Assembly (NCBI GenBank): GCA_949498985.1
Contig: CATECQ010000035.1
Span: 86,501 to 150,500 of the forward strand
Length of the DNA stretch: 64,000 bases
Direction: 5' to 3'
Source of the DNA: Glaciecola sp. HTCC2999
GTDB lineage: Bacteria; Pseudomonadota; Gammaproteobacteria; Enterobacterales; Alteromonadaceae
Shown here in pieces: positions 9,004-17,491 of this stretch; within the stretch, counting starts at the first letter, position 1, and each line of letters opens with the position of its first letter. The notes beneath the pieces are model-generated. The model did no database searches, was not told the DNA's origin, and worked only from the letters and a program-made list of their open reading frames with translations. A program made the position numbers and the translations under genes.

Positions 9004-9657
9004 TTATAATGTTTTGACCTCACCTTCACATCCAACGAGTAATATATCTGCACCACGGTGAGCAAATAATCCATTAGTGACCACGCCAACTATTTGATTA
9101 ATTTGTGTTTCTAATGCTCGAGGATCCAGAATGGATAGATTATGAACATCTAAAATAACATTGCCATTATCGGTAATCACGCCTTGACGGTAAACGGGAT
9201 CACCACCCAGTTTGACTAATTCTCTGGCCACATAGCTTCGTGCCATTGGAATGACTTCAACGGGTAATGGGAAATCACCTAGTACACCAACTTGTTTAGT
9301 ATCATCAATAATACACACAAAAGTTTTGGCTACAGCGGATACAATTTTCTCTCGTGTTAACGCAGCTCCACCCCCTTTGATCATATGCTTATGTTCAGTG
9401 ATTTCATCAGCACCATCAACATAGATATCAAACTGGTCTACGCTATTTAAATCAAATACCTCAATCCCTAGCGCTTTTAGTTGTTGAGTTGAGGCATCCG
9501 AGCTAGATACTGCTCCCTTAATCTGATCTTTTTTGGCCGCTAATGCTTCGATAAAATAATTCACCGTTGAGCCTGTGCCCACACCGACAATATCGTCAGG
9601 TTTGACATAAGCTAAGGCTGCTTGAGCCGCTGCACGTTTTTTATCATCTTGGGTCAT
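9004..9657 (-). CDS. rpiA: Ribose-5-phosphate isomerase A
   Basis: The enzyme interconverts ribose-5-phosphate and ribulose-5-phosphate in the pentose phosphate pathway. The 217-aa length is typical. Conserved motifs seen are [16 protein letters not shown] at the N terminus, DGADEI and [12 protein letters not shown] in the centre, and [10 protein letters not shown] at the C terminus. It follows fau by 74 bp on the same strand. With the neighbouring nucleoside hydrolase and ribokinase it completes a route from nucleosides to pentose phosphates. Confidence 0.96.
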   Translation of the reverse strand: MTQDDKKRAAAQAALAYVKPDDIVGVGTGSTVNYFIEALAAKKDQIKGAVSSSDASTQQLKALGIEVFDLNSVDQFDIYVDGADEITEHKHMIKGGGAALTREKIVSAVAKTFVCIIDDTKQVGVLGDFPLPVEVIPMARSYVARELVKLGGDPVYRQGVITDNGNVILDVHNLSILDPRALETQINQIVGVVTNGLFAHRGADILLVGCEGEVKTL

Positions 9658-9731
9658 GAGTCTAATCTCTTGAGGTATTAAATAATCCAGAAAAACTACT
9701 ACTAGTGTAGCTTAAATAATCGAAAAATAAG

Positions 9732-10367
9732 TTAACTATCTGCGATTGTGATGCATTTTTGTGGAGTGAAGATATGCGACATCGGTATATCCCATTGTGC
9801 ACAAGGTATGGTATCTAACATTTGTACATCATGAGCAAGCCCGATTAGTGTTGGGGGTGATGAAATTTTGAGCGATAAATAACCAACCCGTTGTGATTGT
9901 ATAATAGGCGCTAATGTTCGGTCATAAAAGCCACCGCCCATCCCAATACGATGGCCACTTTCATCAAAGCCAACTAATGGCATAAAGATATGATTAATCG
10001 CATGAATAGGGAGGATATTTTGAGTGGTTAAAACCGGTTCCGGGATCCCAAATTTATTCTTCACGATTTCACTTTCAGGAGTATAACGAACGAATAATAA
10101 AGTCTGTGGATGAAAGGGGTGTAAAACAGGTAAAGCCACTATGGTATTGTTAGTCCAGGCGTATTCAATGAGTGTTTGTGGAGAAATCTCGCCATCATTA
10201 GGTAAATACGCGGCCATCACATTACTATGGTCAATAATATCAGCTGCTTGATTGAGTAACCTTGCTTGGGCAGAACGTTGTTCTTGTTCAGATAATGCTC
10301 GCCGCTTAGCACGTAATTCAGCTCGTATGGCGCTGCGTGCGGACATGATGAGCGGATTTTCAGTCAC
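9732..10367 (-). CDS. fau: 5-formyltetrahydrofolate cyclo-ligase
   Basis: The product (211 aa; also called YgfA) converts 5-formyl-THF to 5,10-methenyl-THF using ATP. N-terminal basic residues in RAELRAKRRALS and the glycine-rich loop RIGMGGGFYDRTL are the family's phosphate-binding elements. The ATG at 10367 gives MTENPLIMSAR; the second Met, seven residues in, is also possible. In E. coli and relatives this gene follows ssrS directly. Here two sugar/nucleoside genes sit between them. The start is only 3 bp from the nucleoside hydrolase stop, so the two are co-transcribed. Confidence 0.92.
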   Translation of the reverse strand: MTENPLIMSARSAIRAELRAKRRALSEQEQRSAQARLLNQAADIIDHSNVMAAYLPNDGEISPQTLIEYAWTNNTIVALPVLHPFHPQTLLFVRYTPESEIVKNKFGIPEPVLTTQNILPIHAINHIFMPLVGFDESGHRIGMGGGFYDRTLAPIIQSQRVGYLSLKISSPPTLIGLAHDVQMLDTIPCAQWDIPMSHIFTPQKCITIADS

Positions 10368-10370
10368 CAG

Positions 10371-11336
10371 TTACTTCCCGTAAGTGTCGATAAAGAGTCG
10401 AGTTAATTCACTATGATTGACTTTAGTCGCCACGTTAACCGTTTTTGCTGCAGTCCATAACGGACTCATCGTATCACCTAAGGCAGCAAACATTGTTTGA
10501 CCTCGATCCAGTTCAGAGGTACCGATGCGCATATGACCTTCAGTTAATTCAAAAAGATCCGGCTGAATTAAATATGCTAGAGGAAAAGCATCATGAAAAT
10601 AACATATCCGCTGTTCTAAGCCTTGAGAATAAAAGTCCATGTAGAATTGTGCAGAGTCCCTGACAAACCCTCCTAAAGTGGGATTTTGTTGAGCTAAAAT
10701 ATCAACAAACTCAGGGGCAAACGGAATATCATAAGTCACATCTAAACCGAACATGACGAGCGGCCAGTTAGCGGCAAAAACAATTTGAGCAGCATGGGCA
10801 TCATTCCAAATATTGGCTTCTGCCACTGGTGTGACATTACCTTTGACATAAGCAGCTCCTCCCATAATCGCAACTTGCTTGACGAGTTGAGGTAATTCAG
10901 GACATAAGCGTAACGCCAATGCCAAATTGCCTAAAGGGCCAACCGCAACAAGGGTCACTTCGCCTGGGTGTGCTTTAACCGTATCAACAATGAATTGCGC
11001 CGATGAACGAGGATCGCACTCACGCGATGGTGGAGCAACCGGAATATCCCCAAACCCGTTATCGCCATGCACAAAGTGAGCATAAGTCGATTCTGGTCCC
11101 ACCCATGGCATACCTACACCTTGAGTCACGGGAATATGGTGTTGTTGCGCTATATCACATAGACGAATAGCGTTTTGTGCCGACATTGCGACGGGGACAT
11201 TGCCATAAACAGTTGTTAATCCAAGTACATCAATTTGTGGTGCTTGAAACGCAAAAAATATAGCCATTGCATCATCGATCCCCGGATCCGTATCGAGGAT
11301 AATTTTATGGTGAGTCACAGTATTTTCAGACATCAT
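10371..11336 (-). CDS. Inosine-uridine-preferring nucleoside hydrolase family protein (Rih-like)
   Basis: The enzyme should hydrolyse the N-glycosidic bond of ribonucleosides to free base plus ribose. The calcium-binding signature ILDTDPGIDDAMA is at residues 12-24. Further family motifs are VAVGPLGNLALAL, IMGGAAYVKGN, and NIWNDAHAAQIVF followed by MFGLDVT. The length (321 aa) is typical of RihA/B/C, but I cannot tell which substrate class it prefers. Two adjacent ATGs (11336 and 11333) follow AAGGAA and either could start. It lies 9 bp after ribokinase, which would phosphorylate the released ribose. Confidence 0.9.
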   Translation of the reverse strand: MMSENTVTHHKIILDTDPGIDDAMAIFFAFQAPQIDVLGLTTVYGNVPVAMSAQNAIRLCDIAQQHHIPVTQGVGMPWVGPESTYAHFVHGDNGFGDIPVAPPSRECDPRSSAQFIVDTVKAHPGEVTLVAVGPLGNLALALRLCPELPQLVKQVAIMGGAAYVKGNVTPVAEANIWNDAHAAQIVFAANWPLVMFGLDVTYDIPFAPEFVDILAQQNPTLGGFVRDSAQFYMDFYSQGLEQRICYFHDAFPLAYLIQPDLFELTEGHMRIGTSELDRGQTMFAALGDTMSPLWTAAKTVNVATKVNHSELTRLFIDTYGK

Positions 11337-11345
11337 GATTCCTTT

Positions 11346-12260
11346 TTATTCAGCATAAGAGTGTTGTGCTAAAAACGCTTCAACCTCATCAATATTGGGG
11401 ATGGATTGAGCCGCGCCCTGTTTAGTCACTGTTAGCGCAGAAGCTGCACAAGCAAATCTTAGGGCTTGTTGCGGTATGCTATGTTGTTGATAGTGCGCCA
11501 TAAAGAAGCCAATAAAGGTATCTCCGGCAGCGGTCGTATCTACCGCTTCAACGACAAATGCTGGGATCACAATATCGTCTTTATTGGTATTTTTCGGATG
11601 AATATATTTTGCTCCTTGTTTACCCATGGTGATAATCACTTCTGCATGGGCAAAATGGCTTTGGAAAAAAGTCTCAATATCATTCATTCGAGCGCATTCA
11701 GACAGCTCTGCTGCTTCTACTTCATTAACGATCAACAGATCGATATGCTGAAAATTTAATGATTTAATGTCATGTGTCATCGGGGCTGGGTTAAATGCGA
11801 CCTTCAACCCCTTAGCTTTAGCGGCGGCCAAGATATCAGCAATACCTGAGGTTTCATTCTGTAATAATACCCAGTCATTGGCATCAGTATCTGATAAGGC
11901 GGTTTGAATATCTCGCTCAGATATTTCGCGATTAGCCCCCCCAAATAAAAATATGGCATTTTCGCCATTAGGTGTTACTTGAATAATGGCATGTCCTGAG
12001 GCGGTATCGCTACAACGGATAAAACGACCATTGACCCCATGCTTGATCATCGCTTGTTTAAATTTGGTATCATTTTCATTAATGCAACCTACGTGCAAAA
12101 CTTCTGCACCTGCTTTGGCTAATGCAATAGACTGGTTGGCGCCTTTCCCTCCCAGTAATACTTGGTAATTATTCGAGGCTATGGTTTCACCAGGTTGAAC
12201 GAAATGGTCTACTTGGTAGACATGGTCGATGTTGATTGAGCCGAAATTAATCACTGCCAT
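11346..12260 (-). CDS. rbsK: Ribokinase
   Basis: This PfkB-family kinase (304 aa) phosphorylates ribose to ribose-5-phosphate. The N-terminal substrate motif GGKGANQSIALAKAGA and the C-terminal anion-hole/catalytic-base motif DTTAAGDTFIGFF are both intact. No rbs transporter or RbsR regulator is adjacent, so the substrate is more likely ribose made internally by the nucleoside hydrolase that follows 9 bp downstream. It starts about 65 bp after the 6S RNA 3' end on the same strand, so read-through from the ssrS promoter is possible. Confidence 0.93.
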   Translation of the reverse strand: MAVINFGSINIDHVYQVDHFVQPGETIASNNYQVLLGGKGANQSIALAKAGAEVLHVGCINENDTKFKQAMIKHGVNGRFIRCSDTASGHAIIQVTPNGENAIFLFGGANREISERDIQTALSDTDANDWVLLQNETSGIADILAAAKAKGLKVAFNPAPMTHDIKSLNFQHIDLLIVNEVEAAELSECARMNDIETFFQSHFAHAEVIITMGKQGAKYIHPKNTNKDDIVIPAFVVEAVDTTAAGDTFIGFFMAHYQQHSIPQQALRFACAASALTVTKQGAAQSIPNIDEVEAFLAQHSYAE

Positions 12261-12325
12261 AGGATACGGTACCGTATTATATTATTGTAATAGAAATGCA
12301 GAATTATATAAGAGATTGTGGATAA

Positions 12326-12508
12326 TGTCGCCCAAGATGCCGCAGGTCATAATTCGCCCGAACGCCGAAATGTTCAGGGCGGAGGTATCATCACTACCGT
12401 AGGCGTCTCAATACGGGTTGAGCTTGCGCAAAAGTAGTGGAATCAACTTCCTTAGTTTAAAGCATCGGCCAGGGACATGTATGAACGTGCCAACACCCCA
12501 GGAGACTT
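12326..12508 (-). ncRNA. ssrS: 6S RNA
   Basis: Read on the minus strand, about 182 nt fold as a 6S RNA. The 5' GTCTCCTGGGGTGTTGGC pairs (with G-U pairs) to the 3' CTGCGGCATCTTGGGCGAC, and a large central region follows. An upper stem is closed by CCACTAC/GTAGTG with apical CTCAA/TTGAG, and a side hairpin CGCCCTGAAC/GTTCGGGCG lies 3' of the bubble. The length, the 3' CCTGCGGCATC block and the location upstream of fau match gammaproteobacterial ssrS. 6S RNA mimics an open promoter and holds sigma-70 RNA polymerase in stationary phase. The ends are estimated from pairing. Confidence 0.85.
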
Positions 12509-12513
12509 AAAAT

Positions 12514-12542
12514 AGCATACCCAAAATGACAGAGCTTGTATA
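12514..12542 (-). promoter_or_regulatory. Putative ssrS promoter
   Basis: On the minus strand a TATGCT -10 hexamer ends 6 bp before the predicted 6S RNA 5' end. About 17 bp upstream is TATACA, a poor -35. The position fits the RNA start. The weak -35 keeps confidence low. Confidence 0.45.
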
Positions 12543-12718
12543 TGAGATTCTCGGAAATATATTTGTATGCAACCTAACAACACTGGCATGGCACATTATC
12601 TGAACGGTCAATTCGCTTTACCAAAGTATTTATTAGATAATTTTGTTATGCTATCGCATTATTTTGAGGTAACAACCTCGTTGTTAATTTATTTTGATAC
12701 CTGATAAGAGATACCCAT

Positions 12719-13294
12719 ATGAGTCTTGTTGCAAATTTTCTGAACACCACTGAACTCCTCGCCAAACATGATGTTTTAATTGATGGTGCAGAGGTCCATG
12801 GCATTATCTGTGGCATGTTATGTGGCGGTATGTCATTAGACAATCAAGAATGGGTATCCGTGTTGACAGATGTAGCTAATAATTCGCAGCCATTTGCTCA
12901 GCCTTTAGTGACTCATCTTCAAAATTTATACAGTCAAACTGTGAATCAACTGACTGACGCAGAATTTGGTTTGGTCTTGAGTTTACCCGATGCTGATGCT
13001 CCTTTAAGTGAGCAGGCGCAGGGAGTAATTCTATGGGTGCAAGGTTTTATGCTCGGATTTGGTTTGCATCAGCCTTCGTTAGATAAGCGCTCTGAAGATG
13101 TCAAGGAAGGGATCCAAGATTTTTCAGAAATTGCCCGCATGGAAAGCATTGATGACCAAGACGATAATGATGAAACTCAAGCACAATTGCTAATTTTAAT
13201 TGAACATGTTCGAGTCATTGCGATGAGCTGTTTTAATGAATGCCAGCCGGCTCACAAACCCATGCCAATTGAGACTGATCCTACGGTCCATTAA
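12719..13294 (+). CDS. ygfB: UPF0149 family protein (YgfB)
   Basis: The 191-aa acidic protein has the UPF0149 pattern: EVHGIICGMLCGG near the N terminus, WVQGFMLGFGL in the middle, and an acidic C-terminal part. It is the usual neighbour of pepP and ubiH. The molecular role is not settled; in Pseudomonas YgfB has been linked to control of a beta-lactamase-related regulon, which should not be assumed here. Ordinarily zapA lies divergently between ygfB and ssrS, but no zapA ORF fits the 210-bp gap here. It is separated from pepP by only a few bases. Confidence 0.9.
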   Translation: MSLVANFLNTTELLAKHDVLIDGAEVHGIICGMLCGGMSLDNQEWVSVLTDVANNSQPFAQPLVTHLQNLYSQTVNQLTDAEFGLVLSLPDADAPLSEQAQGVILWVQGFMLGFGLHQPSLDKRSEDVKEGIQDFSEIARMESIDDQDDNDETQAQLLILIEHVRVIAMSCFNECQPAHKPMPIETDPTVH

Positions 13295-13302
13295 ATTTGA
13301 GT

Positions 13303-14631
13303 ATGCCAGCTATGATTAAAATTGATATAAGTGAACATCAAACTCGTCGAGCTAATTTATTGAGCTTGATGGACCATAATAGCGTATGTGTAGTGGGTTC
13401 AGCATCGGCACAAACACGCAGTAATGATACTGATTACTGTTTTCGTCAAGACAGTTATTTTTGGTATTTGACGGGTTTTGATGAGCCTGATGCAACGTTG
13501 ATATTAATTAAATATGCCGATGGTCAGACACATGTTTTTATGTCGTTACTCCCTAAAGATGAGCAAGCTGAAATTTGGCATGGGAGGCGTTTAGGTGCAC
13601 AAGCGGCAATCGCTAAATTAGCGCTTGATAATGCCTTTGATAATTCTCAGTTAGAAGACCAATTAGCCAATATACTTTCGAATAAACAAACGGTGTATAG
13701 CCTCTATATTCAAACATCCGTCAAAAAGTTGATTGACCAAACGATCATGAATTTGAAACGCGTCCCTAAACAAGGTTTATTGGCACCATCTCAACATATC
13801 GATATACAAAGCCAGTTAGATGAGGCTAGGTTAGTAAAATCAACGACTGAAATAGCTATCATGCAAGCCGTTGCCGATATTTCCGCACAAGCCCATTGTC
13901 AGGCTATGCAGCTCTGTAAACCAACGTTAAATGAATATCATTTAGAAGCTGAAATCCAATATGTGTTTGCTCGAAATGGTGCACGCCACCCAGCGTATAC
14001 GAGTATTGTTGGTGGGGGCGATAATGCTTGCATTTTACATTACACGCAGAATAACCAAGTCTTACAAGATGGCGATTTAGTACTCATTGATGCAGGAGGA
14101 GAACTTGAAGGATACGCCGCAGATATTACTCGTACATTTCCGGTAAATGGGCGTTTTTCAAGACCACAGGCGAGTGTCTATCAGATTGTTTTAGATGCCC
14201 AATTGGCTGCTTTAGAGTTACTGAAGCCCGGTGCATTGCTACCGGAAGTGACCCAAGTGGTAGTAGAAATCATCACTCAAGGACTACTTGATTTAGGTAT
14301 CTTGACGGGCGAGCTTCACGATAATATTGAGCGCTTAACATATCGTCACTATTTCATGCATGGATTAGGTCATTATTTAGGGTTAGACGTCCATGATGTA
14401 GGTGAATATAAAGTGGATGGAGCACCTCGCCCATTATCTCCTGGCATGGTACTTACCGTCGAACCTGGTATTTATATCGCCCCGGGGAGTGACTGTCCTG
14501 AGATTTATCATGGTATCGGCGTTCGGATCGAAGATGATATTGTCATTACCGAAACTTCGAATCATGTCTTAACCCATCAGGTCCCCAAAACGATTGCTGA
14601 AATAGAGGCATTAATGAGAGCAGGTGTGTAA
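13303..14631 (+). CDS. pepP: Xaa-Pro aminopeptidase (aminopeptidase P II)
   Basis: This di-manganese peptidase removes N-terminal residues that precede proline. The metal ligands are visible in DAGGELEGYAADITRTFP (two Asp), HGLGHYLGLDVHD (His), VEPGIY (Glu) and GVRIEDD (Glu). The N-terminal aminopeptidase-P domain contains FRQDSYFWYLTGFDEPDA. The length of about 442 aa agrees with E. coli PepP. The ORF track begins at a TTG (13297); ATGs at 13303 or 13312 are more plausible, the latter aligning best with known N termini. It abuts ubiH with no spacer. Confidence 0.95.
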   Translation: MPAMIKIDISEHQTRRANLLSLMDHNSVCVVGSASAQTRSNDTDYCFRQDSYFWYLTGFDEPDATLILIKYADGQTHVFMSLLPKDEQAEIWHGRRLGAQAAIAKLALDNAFDNSQLEDQLANILSNKQTVYSLYIQTSVKKLIDQTIMNLKRVPKQGLLAPSQHIDIQSQLDEARLVKSTTEIAIMQAVADISAQAHCQAMQLCKPTLNEYHLEAEIQYVFARNGARHPAYTSIVGGGDNACILHYTQNNQVLQDGDLVLIDAGGELEGYAADITRTFPVNGRFSRPQASVYQIVLDAQLAALELLKPGALLPEVTQVVVEIITQGLLDLGILTGELHDNIERLTYRHYFMHGLGHYLGLDVHDVGEYKVDGAPRPLSPGMVLTVEPGIYIAPGSDCPEIYHGIGVRIEDDIVITETSNHVLTHQVPKTIAEIEALMRAGV

Positions 14632-15879
14632 GTGCTAAATGTGAAAGCTAATGATCACGATATTCACACTACTGATATCCTTGTCATAGGCGGTGGGGTC
14701 GTAGGATTGGCCTTATGCCAAGGCTTACTGCATGCTAATTTAGATGTTCGCGTTACCTTGGTATCATCCTGTAACATTCTTCAAGCCAATGCTTACGCCG
14801 ATGATATGCGTGCTATTGCATTAGCACACAGTACCCGACAGCATTTAGCTTCTATGGGCATTCCGTTACCCGATAGTCATGCAACAATTGAACAAATACA
14901 TATCAGTGACCGTGGGCATTTAGGTCAAGTACGTTTGACTGCCAAAGAGCAGGGGGTATCTGCGTTAGGCTATGTGACACAGTTAAGTGCATTAGAAACC
15001 ACTTTATCTCAGCAATTATCTCAACATACTGATACACAATTTACCTTATTTGAAAATGCTCAGTGTACCCAAGTGAATACTACACAGCAAGATGTGACGG
15101 CGACTTTAGACACGGGGCTTATCATTCATGCAAAGACGTTAGTGTTTGCTGATGGACAAGGCAGTGATTTAAAACGCACACTGGGTATTGCATCTCATAG
15201 CGTTGATTATCAACAACATGCGTTAGTTTCAGTAGTAGGAGTGAGTCGCATTGGACCTACTCGCTATCATCATAAGTTAACCGCGTTTGAACGCTTTACT
15301 GATAAAGGGCCGTTAGCGTTGTTACCGATGAGTAGGGATGCTGTGAGTGATGATGCATGTCAACAATATTATTCATTGGTATGGTGTGCTTCCAAAGAAG
15401 ATATAGCGACACTTACCGCACTCGATGATACGAGTTTTAAACACGCGTTACAGACTGCATTTGGTGATCGTGCAGGCCTATTTAGTTATATATCTCAGCG
15501 GCAACACTTCCCATTAAAATTGGTCTCTCATTTTAATAATCCACAGCGAATATTTTCTTTAGGTAATGCTGCACAGACATTACACCCCATCGCTGGGCAA
15601 GGATTTAATCTCGGTATTCGTGATGTTATGGGATTCATCAAATCAGTCAATGAACTGCCGCAGAAAGAGGATTTAGGCACGCAAACCCACCAAGATAGAT
15701 TTATTGCAATGCGCCATAGTGACAGAACAGCAGTCACACAGGTAACCAGTTTACTTGTGACTGTATTTTCCAATGCCTTCCCAGGGCTTGTCATCCCCCG
15801 AAATAAAGCCTTACATCTGCTACATTCTGTCCCTCTCATCAAAAAATGGTTTACAAAAATAGCGATGGGCTACCGTTAA
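14632..15879 (+). CDS. ubiH: 2-octaprenyl-6-methoxyphenyl hydroxylase, ubiquinone synthesis
   Basis: This FAD-dependent monooxygenase hydroxylates the ubiquinone precursor ring. The N-terminal FAD motif VIGGGVVGLALCQG, the DMRAIALAHST segment typical of UbiH, the central VFADGQGSDLKR and the C-terminal FAD motif LGNAAQTLHPIAGQGFNLGIRD are present. The length (415 aa) is normal. It starts with GTG directly after the pepP stop, so translation is probably coupled; a second GTG three codons in is an alternative. The paralogue ubiI (visC), which commonly follows in relatives, is not in this window. Confidence 0.92.
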   Translation: MLNVKANDHDIHTTDILVIGGGVVGLALCQGLLHANLDVRVTLVSSCNILQANAYADDMRAIALAHSTRQHLASMGIPLPDSHATIEQIHISDRGHLGQVRLTAKEQGVSALGYVTQLSALETTLSQQLSQHTDTQFTLFENAQCTQVNTTQQDVTATLDTGLIIHAKTLVFADGQGSDLKRTLGIASHSVDYQQHALVSVVGVSRIGPTRYHHKLTAFERFTDKGPLALLPMSRDAVSDDACQQYYSLVWCASKEDIATLTALDDTSFKHALQTAFGDRAGLFSYISQRQHFPLKLVSHFNNPQRIFSLGNAAQTLHPIAGQGFNLGIRDVMGFIKSVNELPQKEDLGTQTHQDRFIAMRHSDRTAVTQVTSLLVTVFSNAFPGLVIPRNKALHLLHSVPLIKKWFTKIAMGYR

Positions 15880-15915
15880 ATTATAGTTATTCTGAACTTG
15901 GTCGATATAGTTTGT

Positions 15916-15936
15916 GAGTCAATCATCCGTTGACTC
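15916..15936. promoter_or_regulatory. Perfect 7-bp inverted repeat upstream of the sugar transferase gene
   Basis: GAGTCAA and TTGACTC are separated by 7 nt. No T-run follows, so it is not a typical terminator. It lies 29 bp before the start codon and could be an operator or a leader hairpin. The role is unproven. Confidence 0.4.
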
Positions 15937-15964
15937 TAAATGATTAAATTATCCTAGGAAATAT

Positions 15965-17377
15965 ATGGCCAAGCATCAGAATTTTAAGAATAAAAGGTTT
16001 AGCTCGTTAATCATCGCTGAAGCACTTTTAATCTTTTGTATCCTTTACGTTTCATTTTATGTGATTCAACTTGCAGATGCGTCTGCTCCAAGTGTGGTTG
16101 TTGCATATTTACCATTTATTGCTACGTTCGCTTTTTTTATTCTTATGAGTTCACTGTCACTTGGATTGTATGAACCTAAGTTACGTGAATCTATCCGGGG
16201 AATTATCCGGCGTATATTTGTGGCGAATGGTTTAGCATTTTGTGCCATGTATGTCATAACGATTATTTTGTTTCACGATATTTTACTCCATCCTTTTTAT
16301 TTCGTTGTCAGTATTAGTGCTACGATTACCTCTGTTTCAATATTTAGATTTTTTATGATCCGCTACGGTTCACTAGGGTTGGTGAAAAGTCGCATTGTTA
16401 TTTTAGGTGCAGGAGAACGTGCATCTACGATTGAAAAAAAAATGCGCAGGGCTTCAGATCGACGTAGTTTTGAAATTGTTGGATTTATTCCTGTTCCAGG
16501 AGATGATATTGAAAATGGTATTAAAAAAGAACCTATTATCGAGATAGATATTAATCATTCTTTAAAATCATTTGTGGTTCAAAATGACATCAATGAAGTG
16601 GTGGTTGCTGCTGATCAACGTCGCGGGACCTTACCTATTGAAGTCTTATTCGACTGTCGAATGCAGGGTGTACAAATCTCTGACTTACTCGATTTTATGG
16701 AACGTGAAACCGGTCAGATTATGGTCAATTTGATGTACCCTAGTTGGTTAATCTATTCGAAAGGATTTGAATCTCAAAGTTATCTCAGACAGATTAGAAA
16801 TTATAGTTTTAATCTATTACTCGCAACTGTGGTACTGCTATTGTTGTGGCCTTTTATGTTGCTAACAGCATTCGTTATTTACCTAGATGATGGACGAAAA
16901 ACCGGCGCCTCCGTCTTTTATAAGCAAGTACGAGTCGGTAAAAATGGTGAACCATTTTCTATTTATAAATTTAGAAGTATGGGTGTGGATGCCGAAAAAA
17001 ATGGTGCTCAATGGGCGGATAAAAATGATATGCGAGTTACTCGCGTAGGCGGTTTTATTCGTAAATATCGATTGGATGAACTACCTCAATTATATAATGT
17101 GTTTCGAGGAGATATGTCATTTGTCGGGCCACGTCCAGAACGACCTGAGTTTGTCGAGGAATTAGACAAACAGATCCCATTTTATGCAAAACGTCATAGT
17201 GTTAAACCCGGATTAGCTGGATGGGCACAATTAAATTATCCTTATGGTGCAAGTGTTGAAGACGCCGAAGGAAAACTAAAATATGATTTATATTATGTGA
17301 AGCATCAAAGTTTTTTACTGGATATGTTGGTCTTAATTAGAACCATTGAAGTGGTATTATTCGGTAAGGGTCAATAA
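15965..17377 (+). CDS. Polyprenyl-phosphate sugar-1-phosphate transferase, TIGR03013 (EpsB/XrtA-associated) type
   Basis: The 470-aa protein should start exopolysaccharide repeat units by moving a sugar phosphate from a nucleotide sugar to undecaprenyl phosphate. The N-terminal region has four to five membrane segments (about residues 14-125). A nucleotide-binding-like fold with VILGAGERAS follows, then another membrane segment near 280-305. The C-terminal catalytic bacterial sugar transferase domain has FYKQVRVGKNGEPF, YKFRSM, DELPQLYNVFRGDMSFVGPRP and PGLAGWAQLNYPYG. The SDLLDFMERETGQ and PSWLIYSKGF segments resemble the TIGR03013 group. No other polysaccharide genes lie nearby. Confidence 0.85.
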   Translation: MAKHQNFKNKRFSSLIIAEALLIFCILYVSFYVIQLADASAPSVVVAYLPFIATFAFFILMSSLSLGLYEPKLRESIRGIIRRIFVANGLAFCAMYVITIILFHDILLHPFYFVVSISATITSVSIFRFFMIRYGSLGLVKSRIVILGAGERASTIEKKMRRASDRRSFEIVGFIPVPGDDIENGIKKEPIIEIDINHSLKSFVVQNDINEVVVAADQRRGTLPIEVLFDCRMQGVQISDLLDFMERETGQIMVNLMYPSWLIYSKGFESQSYLRQIRNYSFNLLLATVVLLLLWPFMLLTAFVIYLDDGRKTGASVFYKQVRVGKNGEPFSIYKFRSMGVDAEKNGAQWADKNDMRVTRVGGFIRKYRLDELPQLYNVFRGDMSFVGPRPERPEFVEELDKQIPFYAKRHSVKPGLAGWAQLNYPYGASVEDAEGKLKYDLYYVKHQSFLLDMLVLIRTIEVVLFGKGQ

Positions 17378-17427
17378 AGTTAACCTATGTAATCGTTGAC
17401 TAAAGTTTGTTAACCAAAATTGAATCG

Positions 17428-17470
17428 AAAAAGGCTTACATCAAAATTTATTATTGATCTAAGCCTTTTT
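17428..17470. terminator. Bidirectional terminator between the sugar transferase and malate synthase
   Basis: AAAAAGGCTTA pairs with TAAGCCTTTTT around an inner ATCAA/TTGAT stem. A-run and T-run flanks allow it to work for both converging genes. The outer stem is nearly the same as in the serA terminator. Confidence 0.85.
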
Positions 17471-17491
17471 TATTATTTGTAAAATACCTAA

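Noticed and set aside
12646-12843. 65-aa minus-strand ORF near the expected zapA position
   Set aside because: It overlaps ygfB on the opposite strand and shows no ZapA features, so it is not a zapA remnant.
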